Source: Mesostigma viride
Taxonomy: Eukaryota; Streptophyta; Mesostigmatophyceae; Mesostigmatales; Mesostigmataceae
Direction: 5' to 3'
DNA: 64,000 nucleotides
NCBI GenBank assembly: GCA_009746045.1
Contig: RPFO01000213.1
Location: 10,342,858-10,406,857, forward strand
The notes beneath the pieces are model-generated. The model saw only the letters and a list, made by a program, of their open reading frames with translations. It did not search any database and was not told the DNA's origin. The position numbers were made by a program, and so were the translations under genes. This document shows positions 10,996-31,900 of this stretch, piece after piece; position 1 is the stretch's first letter; each line of letters starts with the position of its first letter.

Positions 10996-11536
10996 GGGAG
11001 TCACGGAGCATTAACCCCGATGGATGGATGGATGGATGGATGGGTGCAAACAGTCCTACCGGTCTAATCTATCTACATCAGCTACATACTACATCTATCT
11101 AACAGCATTCTAACTACAACATCTATCTAGACAGCCGCACGCTGCCCTAGGGGAGCTGTCTGGCGTGCCTCCCACGGGATTGCACACGCGGGCGCTTCCC
11201 CACTGGGGGGGGCTCGTTGTCCTCTATGACCTGGGCCCACTTGGCCTTGTCCATCATCTTCTTCCAAATCACGGAGAGGCCTAGGCCCCCCATGTCCTTT
11301 TCAATTCTTCCTTTCAATTCTTCATTGATGCGAGCAATCACATTCCTGAGAGGCTGCTCGCTAGCATGTATACAGCTCAGCTGCTGGGCCGGAGCATAAT
11401 TGATCAGGATTCGAAGCCGGCCACGCACAGTGCCCTCCCTCCTGCAAGCAAAGCCAAGGGATTGAAAGCAGATGCCACAGCCATGGCCATGATCAAATCG
11501 GTACCCAGCATCAAGTAGCTTTGATGAGCTCATCAT
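10957..11536 (-). pseudogene. LINE C-terminal fragment with 3' UTR
   Basis: The minus-strand frame ends WKKMMDKAKWAQVIEDNE and PPPVGKRPRVQSRGR, the same layout as KTRWKKIAKAHTPDPVGKPP in the LINEs at 35-36 kb. A 3' UTR with CTATCTA-type repeats follows, then GGGGTTAATGCTCCGTGACT and a (TTAA)n tail. Confidence 0.6.
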
Positions 11537-12209
11537 TTCGTGGACGCAGCAAATTCACGGCATACATAGCAATCACCAATACTGTGCACCAGCAGAAGAG
11601 GCATGTCGCACACGTGAGCCTGCAGCCTGTAGGCTTGCCTTGCACAGCTCTAGCGGGGAGACTATGTAGGGGCGTGTGGACCAGCCATTCTCCGGTTGGA
11701 GGGGAATAAAATATGTTGCCGATGTAACATGCGCTATTTAGTTCTATGCTGAAGAGCATGGACCAACGACCAATTTTCCAGGTTTCCACTGAGCGCTTAG
11801 CAGACCCGCTGTCTAAGGGCCAGCATCCCAGGGCAAACCAAAGCATTATTTTATGGCACTGCATCATGCCTGCGAAAGAAGCCAGCATACTGATATAGGC
11901 TCACGCCAGGACTGTCCACTGGCATGTCTGTCATCTGGAGGCAGATGGTTCGCAAGGATAGGTGGCAGATACTCATAAAGGAGACCACCCCCAAGTCAGT
12001 GGGGGCTCCGCGTGTGACCAAGTATGGCATTCACAGTAATTCGGGCCGTGGTGCCTACAACCCCGTAACTAGGTCTTAGATAGCTAGCTCCCTCCATCCC
12101 ATCTCATCCCATCCCATCCCATCCCACTCGACCGTACTGAGAACTGATGCCCGCGTAACACTGTTACGTGTGAATAAATTAAAAAAAAAACGGACGCTCG
12201 ACCATCCGG

Positions 12210-12590
12210 TCCGTATTAATGAATTAATTAATTAATTAATACTGATATAGAGGTACACCAGTCTGGTTTTAACAAAGGACGAGCAAGGACGACCATGTTT
12301 GGCCTCACCATGATGTCCACGTGAGCTTCTGAAACAGGAGACAGGGTCCCTGGGCAGCGCAAGGGTTGCCCCTCGTACAAGGGTAGCCCGAGTGTGCGGC
12401 TGTGCCTAAGGATTCTGATTTGGCACGCCGCAAAGGTGAAAACCATTTGCGTTCAGTGCCGGTCCGCGGAAAACGCGATCTGCAAATGAATCCAGGCCGG
12501 AATCGAACTGGGGACCTCTCGCACCCACTTTTGCTGACTATAGGACGGACGTCTCCTGATCCTAAGGCATCGCCAGCTGACACCTACAGT
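12210..12590 (-). mobile_element. Candidate tRNA-derived SINE with (ATTA)n tail
   Basis: Read on the minus strand from about 12590, the sequence holds a box-A-like TGTCAGCTGGCGATGCC and, about 60 nt later, a box-B match AGTTCGATTCC inside a T-arm-like context. The body continues to an (ATTA)n tail at 12214-12240. The spacing resembles a tRNA with a long variable arm. No acceptor stem forms, so this is not a functional tRNA. Confidence 0.45.
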
Positions 12591-12606
12591 CCAACCGCAA
12601 AAGTGC

Positions 12607-13038
12607 CTAAGGATTGTTTATACAGGGAGGGAGTATGCAAGGCTCTGGTGGGGTTGCTTCACCAGAAACCGAAACTAAATCACAACGGAACCCTGAAATG
12701 ACACTTGGCAAGTAACTGTGGTGAGATGCTTGTGAATTTTGGTGCTGTGATGCTCCACGAAAACATATCATCTCTCGTGGATAAGCTTTGAGCAGTGCCC
12801 ATAGAGCAGCTTTTACCACGCTATTCGCTACCTCTCGTGGATAGGCTTTGAGCAGTGCCCATAGAGCCGCTTTTACCACGCTATTCGCTACCTCTCGTGG
12901 ATAGGCTTTGAGCAGTGCCCATAGAGCAGCTTGTACCACGCTATTCGCTACAGCTCTTTTCACATCCATCAATGAAAGAGACAACCACATACTTTTCACA
13001 ACCATGTACAGTTTACTGGGCGAGGTATAGTGATCCAT
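12607..13038 (-). CDS. Unrecognised ORF with three 20-aa repeats
   Basis: A 143-codon frame contains three near-identical 60-nt units (12775-12955). Each encodes VANSVVKAALWALLKAYPRE. Upstream are DHYTSPSKLYMVV and MWLSLSLMDVKRA. The period is a multiple of three, and the copies differ at only a few bases, so the array is recent. I do not recognise a family; a decayed transposon frame is the likeliest origin. Confidence 0.3.
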   Translation of the reverse strand: MDHYTSPSKLYMVVKSMWLSLSLMDVKRAVANSVVQAALWALLKAYPREVANSVVKAALWALLKAYPREVANSVVKAALWALLKAYPREMICFRGASQHQNSQASHHSYLPSVISGFRCDLVSVSGEATPPEPCILPPCINNP

Positions 13039-13384
13039 GCAGTCAACCGCAACAAGATGTCACAGACTCAGATAGTGCATGACGGCCGGCCTACTCCCAC
13101 TAGCACATCTCTCGGCATGTGCTCGGGAACATCAGAAAGGCGACCATGTGGCGCACTGCACTCATAGTGTTGCATGGTAAACATCAAAGAGACAACCAGC
13201 GCAGGCCAGAAATATGGAAGAATCCGGACATGGTAGCTCGAGCCTGCTGTTATCTTATCCGCGTTTGTCGAGTCGTTCAGGATGATGGAAACGAATGGAG
13301 GTGGATATGTGTAGCCATGGACATTAAAAAAGTATGGCAGGCTAACGTTCATCGAGACCTAGGCGGTGTAGCTAATAACAACGT

Positions 13385-13690
13385 TGCATGGTGAACATGT
13401 TTGTGTTGAGCCCTTTACCAGCCATATCATGCTGCATATCCACAGTACCTTAGCCCTCACACTCATAGAATAAGGACCCTCCAAGGCGGCGGATACACCA
13501 TGATGTTCTTACTATTACTATAACCATTGCACACGTTTTTACTGGACCCTTCACCAGCCAGATCCATAGTGCCTCAGCCCTCGCACTGACATGGAATCAA
13601 TACCTCAGGCGGTGGATTCGCAATGCAGCTATTTAATTTACTAACTTATTCAATATTATTATAACCATTGCACTCCCCACAGCGGCCACA
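13385..13690. repeat. Imperfect ~140-bp tandem duplication
   Basis: Two diverged copies share ACC(A/C)GCCA.AT, CCTCA-type blocks, GGCGGYGGAT and ATTATAACCATTGCAC. Nothing coding was seen. Confidence 0.5.
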
Positions 13691-14340
13691 TGGTCAGCCT
13701 GAGACAAGCAACAACGGGCTCACCTGGTCACATGTGCGAGGCTTGATGGCCCTTGGTTCCCCACATCTCGTTGAACCTGAGCAGGTAATCCAGCTGTCAC
13801 GAGGTCGTGACGTATGGCGATGCACAAATTCACCATAGTATCAATTAATAGGCAATTGCTATCATTGACTGCAAATGTGTAAATACCAGCAGACAAGCGA
13901 CGTTGCGGGTCATGGATCAAAAAGAGGAGATGGTGGCGTCAGGGATGCTGACCCCAGAGCGAGCGTGTCGGTCAACATGACTTCCAATAAGGAGCACATG
14001 GGTGTTGGCCCAGCCTCTCAGCACGGGGAGAATCCAGGGTATGAAGGAACACACATCAAAAGCGTGCTTGTTGCTCGCTCCCGCAGCCCCGAGGTTTCCC
14101 GCGAGGAAGTGTGTGACCGTACAGGTAGTGACGTGTGTTAGTGTCCCATGCTGCAGCGACAAGTTGGTCCCCCCCACATCTACCCCCCCTACCTAAGCAG
14201 CCCTCTGCAAGGATCTAAGCCCTACGCATCGCCATGCCGCAGGGAGAATGACTCTGGTTTGGAAGTTTCAGCACAGATGGTCTGCTTCGAATGCCGGCGG
14301 GTAGAGCATGCGCTGCACGCATGTGGTGGGGGCCACCCAC

Positions 14341-25002
<10,662 letters not shown>

Positions 25003-25902
25003 CTTGTGGAATAGGCGCTTCTGGTGCCTTCGCCTGCATGTAAATTAATTTCGCGTGTATTCAACCTCCCATGTCTGACAGTGAGCTTTCGCTCGGCATT
25101 TTGGGTAGTTTTCTTCTTCTTCTTTTTTCTCTTGGCAGTGCGTAGGATTACCTAGCTAAAATGGTTGTTGCGCACTCCAGAGTCCGGAGCTGCGTTTATA
25201 TCCGGGCTTGCATCCTGCCACCATTGCCATTGAATTATAAGTGATCGAATTGATTGTTACAAATTTGGCGCCAACGTTTCGCAATTGGCGGGGGCAGAAA
25301 GTAGCAGGAAGCAGCAGAAGCCAGACAGTAGCAGACAGTACTGTACCAGTCCCCTCCACTGACCAGAACTGCACGGCCACTAATGCTGTACACTGTACAC
25401 TGCATCGCACCGGCGGCACCGCTCACCGGCGCACGAGGCTATTCGCCTATTCCGCAGGAGGCCCTGAGGAGCTATTTATTGCCTGAACAGGCCACCGGTT
25501 ATAGGCTACAGTAGGAGGCGGTAGGCGGTAGGCCGTAGGTCGTAGGACTAAGCTATAGCCCAATAAGCCCATATATTACAGGACGTCCTATCAGCCATCT
25601 GTCATGAATCGAGGCCTAATTGGCTAATCAATCTGCTTACTGCTTATCAACTGTTCGTCTGCCTCCAAAGTCCAAACATGGAAATCATTAATCATACGTG
25701 CTCTCGTGCTTCGTCGTAATTTGTGAACAAAACAGGTTGCACGAGGGTTGCATACTTTCTCGGGCCTACGGCATTACAGTACTTGGGAGGAAGTGCTTAC
25801 TTTTTGTATTGTTTGCTTACAACGAGAATTGGGGATTTGGGGGGAAAACAGAAAAGCCGCGACAACTTCCTGAACCCGACGAACTGAGCTGATAATTCGA
25901 TA
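25003..25902. promoter_or_regulatory. Divergent intergenic region, PARP-like gene / TAF11
   Basis: The start codons at 25002 (minus) and 25903 (plus) face away from each other across 900 bp, which should hold both promoters. I see no firm TATA box or recognisable operator. An imperfect GCAGTAGCAGGAAGC-type purine-rich repeat lies at about 25300-25345, and (GTAGGCGGTAGGCC)-like units lie at about 25505-25545. The promoter role is inferred from gene orientation only. Confidence 0.5.
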
Positions 25903-28900
25903 ATGAATTCTGCTGAAGCTGGCCCATCTTCCAAAAAGAGAAAGCTATTTCCTGAGGAAACCCCCGATGATCTTGCAAAAGACAGTCACAAGGAAAAGGG
26001 AGCGGACGGGGGAGACGAGGCTGGAGATGGCGACGAGGATGGTGACTTGAATATCGATGATTACGGAGGTGGAGAGGTTTTGACGGGAACCGACCGCGAA
26101 AGAATGAGGTGGGATTCAGGTTCCTTTTGTGTAAATTCTAGTCGAGATGTGTCGTCCTGCCTGATTCTTTTTTCAGCAACCACACCAGAAACTTATTTTC
26201 AAATACCCGGACTGCTTCTGCGCACGGTATCGTATTGTTTGTTTGCTACAGCGCGATTTTGGAGAAGTTCACTCCCGAACAAATGAATCGCTATGAAGCT
26301 TTCAGGCGTGTCAAGTTTGCCAAAGCTGCGGTGAAAAGGGTATGTTATCACCTGCTTGTAGGCCTACCCTCCAAGGCAGCTGCTACACCTACATCTCAGT
26401 TTTTTCTCTAGATGCCATGCCGTACCAGACTGAGCTGCCAGACTGTGGCACTAGAGCGCGCTTACACTATGCATGAATGCAAGCACGATCAACCGCTGAT
26501 TCATCAAATTTAATCACTTGTTATTACGACACCGAGCATATGAGAACGCTTTCAAGCCCTTTACAACTTACGATGTGGAATGGATGCAGGCCATCAACCA
26601 TCCTTTGACTATTAGCTGTAGTGTAGCCGTCCCTAAGTTAAATATTGGTCAGTCCAGTCGTGGTCTGTGTGTTCAAACAAAAATACTTCAAATCGTAGTG
26701 TTTTCCACCGTCTCAAAATTGGAAATCATGAGCATGCAAGAAAAAGAAAAATTCCAACACGGTCATGCATGAGATTCTCAGCCCCCCTTCTTCTCTCACT
26801 CCCTTCCTTTCTCTTGATGTTCTCATTGTCCCCTGGTGATACTGTGATGCCATGATGCTCTCTTCTCATTCTCATGTTTTCTTTTCTGAATTCCTCTTCT
26901 CATCACTCCTTTCTCATCAATCCTTTTCTCCCCCTTCATTTTTCTCCCCCTTCCTGTCCTCTTCTTCCCGTGGCGCCGCCTGCAGGTGATGCTCAACGTC
27001 CTCGGCCCCCAGAGCGTGAACCCGCAGTCCGTCATCGTGGTGTCGGGCCTGGCCAAGATGTTTGTGGGAGACGTGGTGGAGATGAGTACGTGGGGGCGCG
27101 GGGTGGGGTGGGGCGGGGCGGGGCGGGGCGGGGCGGGAAATGGGAACATGAGTAGGCGTGTGTGTGTGTGGAAGGGGGGGTGACAGGGGAAGGAGTTGCA
27201 ATAATGTGTTTTGGATACCAACGCTCTTCGTCGAGAGGCAAGTGCTTTGGTGCTACGCAGAGGAACACGCAGGCGGCTACCTCGTCCGCCGTCACGTTGC
27301 ATTTATTTCTCATTAACTTATCATCGTGCATTGGACTTGCTTAACATAGTCCGAGATTCCTCGGCGCGACGCTAGATGCCGTTCACAAGATTCCGTCGCA
27401 GCAAAGATGCTGACGGCGCGGCGTCCACACTAGGATTTAGGGTACTGAGTAGAACTACACAGTACAACTCCGACTTCTTTTTCTTTGTGAGTCGGTACGG
27501 ACAGGGATGTACTCAAGATGATCGGTACGGCCGCATCCCAGTCACCGACTTCACAATCCTAGTAGTGGCAAAGTCTTGTTGGGAAACAACACCAACAAGC
27601 ATAGCGGTCGCATGAACTTGGATGCATGTGCAAGACACACATCATTATGGCAAGTCATTTATTCATCGTACCACACTGGGGAAACCCGGAAACATAGTAT
27701 GCCGGCCACCGCCAAGCATCAACGGGTGAAAACCCAGACAAGAGCCCATTACATAGTATGCAACTCTCCCGCAGAGAGAAGCATCAAGGCCATGGTCAAT
27801 GCCAATTTTAAATAGGAAATTCAGAAAAGAGTGAAAACACACATCAGCCAGGGCAAGATGTAACCCTGAAATCAGACAGGGACAATTTAAAGTGTCGCCT
27901 GAACTAGACGAAGCTTGTCATACTGAGGCCTAGCCTTGGCATACAGCTTGGTCAAAGCATCTGAAATGTTATCATTGTCGCGAACATGGTACAGCGAAAC
28001 AGCGTCACTATATTCTTTGGCACGAAGGAAGTCGAGCTTGCGCGTGCGCGCATAAGGATCAGCCAAAAAGTCAATCAGCGACTGCGAATCCGTGAAGATG
28101 GTGGTATCAACCTGTGGAATGACACGGCAAAACTTCAAACACCACCGAAGAACCGCACGGAAATACATCAACTCCTCAGCAGTCTCGCAGAAGGCACGAG
28201 CCTCTGCAGTGTCACTACCCACATACACCCGCCGATGTAAGCGAGAAAACCACGCAAAGGGTGAAGGGGAAGATTCAGGGACATGGACAGTGGCAGAATT
28301 ACTCAAAAGCACCACAGCGGCACAGCGCCCACGGAGCTTAGAGATATTAGCACTATCCAAACTGCTATCACAATACGCGGACAAGTGAATAGGCCGCTCA
28401 TAGTCCACCCCATGTAAGACCAACCCAGGGGAGGCAGAAATGTACTTACACATGACATTGCGGGAAAGAGAGCACATCAAGTCATCTGGCAACCGAGCAA
28501 GCACCGCCAAGTCAGGGGAGACGGTAGAGACCAGCCAGTTCAGCTTACCCCGCAGAGAACCACACTCAGCAGGCTGAATATACTGACTAGTAAGGGATGA
28601 AAGCTGAGTGATGAGCTCCTGAACATAGTCCCCCGCTGCACGCAGCTTCATCACATATCTGCCAGAGGCATCCTTGGTGAGCATAGTGTCGACGCCACAG
28701 AACTTGACATACTTGTCCAAGACGCGGCGAATGACCTTGCCGACCGGGAAGTGCTGAGCAACAGTGGCACAAAACCAGTCTAGCCACGGTGTGGGGCCCA
28801 TGCAGTCCACATCATCGACATGAATGAACACAAAAACTGGCTGCCCCTCCCATGAGCCAACAAACAGAGAGGGGTCCAGGTCATGATAGTACATGTGCAT

Positions 28901-31900
28901 CACATCAAGCAAAAGACGCTCGAGGCAAAGGCGCCAAATCCGAGGACCTGTCACAGTACCGTCAACACCCTTCAAGAGACGGAGAAACTTCTTGCCCATG
29001 ATAGGCTGCCACAAGGGAGGACAGCGCACATACAAGCGGGTCGTGCCAGCCCACACATTCTCAGCGAGCTTGGGATCACCATTCAAAAAAGCTTTGCTGA
29101 AATCCATGAGGGCTGACTCATACGGAAGTCCCTTGTTGAGCTGGCCTAGGTAGAAGGACAGGACCATGCGCCAATTATCCTTGATCAACCCAGGTGCTGA
29201 GATGGCATTGTCCGGAAGATCACTAGTACCTGAAAATTCTAGGACCACCGGGCGAACAAAAGGCACCCTAGTTGTTGTGTCAGGCACCAACTTACGCTCC
29301 AAAGTCCACTTGTGGCGCAAAAGGCGAGCACCACTGGGCACTTCATCAACCGGTTCAACAGCACGGTATGCAAGCCACCTTTCACCTGACGCAATAATGG
29401 CCTTAGTCCACCCATCTAGCCCCTCCTCCGTTTGACACTCCACGTCAGCATCATGGTAAGAGATAGGGCTTTGGGTAGCAACATCATGACGTCCAATGCC
29501 GAGACTAGCCAAGCTAGGACGTTTAGGAAGCAACAACTGAGTTACCAACGGCACATCACTCTCACGGGCATAGTTCACGTGCCGAATGTTGCCTATGACA
29601 GCAACAAGTTGGCAGTCAGACATGACAGCATAGTCCTCAAGAGGCAGATCAGCATGCCCCTCCCGCCGCAAGCAGGTGGAGTTGACCCAGACATCCTCCC
29701 GTACAAGGAAGTTCTGACCAAGGATTGGTGGACCACTATACCCTTCCACCACGCAAAACTCAACTAGCACCCCCATCACATTGACATCAATGACACCAAG
29801 GACAGGGAACTTCGTTGAGCCAGCAAAATCAGTCACACACTCCCAGTGCACTGAGGGTCTCACAGGATTGTAGTGCAGGGATGAGACAATGGAGGTTCTC
29901 GCCTGCGTATCTACCAACATCCTCATACCATGCTGATCACCCAGGGTACCAAATGCGGATACCATCGCTGCCTTGACGGGATTTTGCAAAGCGTCTGTAG
30001 GAGGTTTACGCATCAACCTTTCTACAGCAAGGGTGAGAAAGCCCTTACGGCTTGGGCGCTCAAGACAGGAACTGCCCTGAGTACTATCCCTACCAACGCA
30101 GGGATCCTCCCGACCAACGCCAGAAGGGGGGAGGTTAGGCAAGCTGTCGCGCAAGCTCTCTGCCTGTTCTACCCCTAGGGTGTGTAAGTGGTGTGCTACC
30201 ACAGCAACATCATCATCATAGTCCCCACTCTGCAACTCCAACTCAGCTTCCCCACTAGGCGCGCTAGTACCACTGTCCCCTGCATTGTCACATACAGGAG
30301 CCGAAGAGGAAGGAGGAGTCACAGTGCTAGAGAGCCTGCTAGGGTCGGAGTACAACTCCAACACTCTAGACCAAGCCTCCACATCACGCATGTAGGGCTT
30401 CACCCTATTCCAAGCCATAGTGACCTCAGTGCCCTCATAGTCCACCACGCATTTACGCATAGCAGCATCACAAGAAATTACCTTGGCTGGACCAAGCCAC
30501 CTGCCACGCTTACCCAGGGCACCTTCCTTGTGCAGCCAAACATCATGCCCCACACTGGGCTCATAAGCCCCACGTCGCCTATCCAACTGGACAAGGCGCT
30601 GAAAACGGGATGCTAGGTGGTCTTTGTACACATCCACCACCACATCGTGATATTGGCCAAACTGCAAACCCTCGGCAGTCACCAACACCCCATCCTGTGT
30701 CGACATCAGCACACGGTTGTTCAAACTTCGACACACGGCAAGTGCCCACAAGAGCCGACTAGAGAATTCACTGTGTGGCATGTGGTCCCCACGTCGGGTA
30801 GCAAGCAGCTTAAACTCCTGTACCGCTCTCTCCGCTATCCCTTGTGACTCGTGGTCCTCACGCCCCACTGTTCCCACAAACTCATATCCAGGTTCCTTGG
30901 CAGCCCACTTGAATTGCTGATCAAACTGCATCCCTGTAACCATGCTAAACATGGAGTCCAACAGGTCTATCCCCTCAAGGAGGTCCCCAACATGCTGTGA
31001 CTTGAGTGGGACAACTGAAACAAAATGGGAAAATCTGTCTATTCCCAGCAAGTAGACAGCCTGGTCCTGGAACAAAATGTCACACACCAAGTGACCACGC
31101 TCAAGGGGTGGGTGTTTGACATGCCTACGTGCACGCTTAGGCGCAGTGGACTGACACTGGTGACAACCACTGTACATGGACTGCACCGTGCTAGCCAACT
31201 TAGTCCCCGGTGCCAGTGCCCGTGCAAAACGGATAGCGTGGGTCCCATGGCCTAACACATGATGCAAGCGTGCAGCAACAGCAGTCAAGGAAAGGACTTC
31301 ACCTGGTGTGGCCAGTGACCCCCCATCGTCACGGTCGACGTGCATGAGTCCAGCTTGCATAGTACCAGCATTACTGGTCGGTGGGGGTTCATGGTCCCGC
31401 GTTGCCGCAGGCGTAACAATGTCTGTGCACAAGCCGCTACGCAACACAGCAGCAATGCACGCAGCAGAATTGTTGTCTACACAACTACCCAGCTCATCAC
31501 ATGCAGCTAGATTAGTGGTAAACACATCATCGTCCCAACATGGGCTATCTAGTTTGCTGCAGAGGGAGCAGGGACAGGCACATGAGTGTTAGCAGGTGTG
31601 GCCTGGGTGTTCCCCTGCCTCTGCCATTTGTTCCACTTGGCCTTCTTGGGCCGCATGTTGCCAGCCGGCTTGGGCGGGCGCTTCTTGCCCTGCGGACCGC
31701 GTGTGTGCTTGCAGTCCTTGGCGAAGTGCCCTGGCTGGTGGCAGGCGCCACACAGCCGCACATTCGGACCAGCCTTCGTGTTGGCTGGGCAATCCGACCA
31801 CACATGCCCGGTGCCCTGGCATCGGCCACACTTCTCTTCACCTGCACCATGAATTCTTGCAATGGGCGCTGCAGCAGAGGAAAGAGGGTCAGAAATGCCC

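Noticed and set aside
12470-12590. Functional tRNA gene
   Set aside because: The T-arm and box B are present, but no acceptor stem or proper anticodon arm forms; a SINE head fits better.
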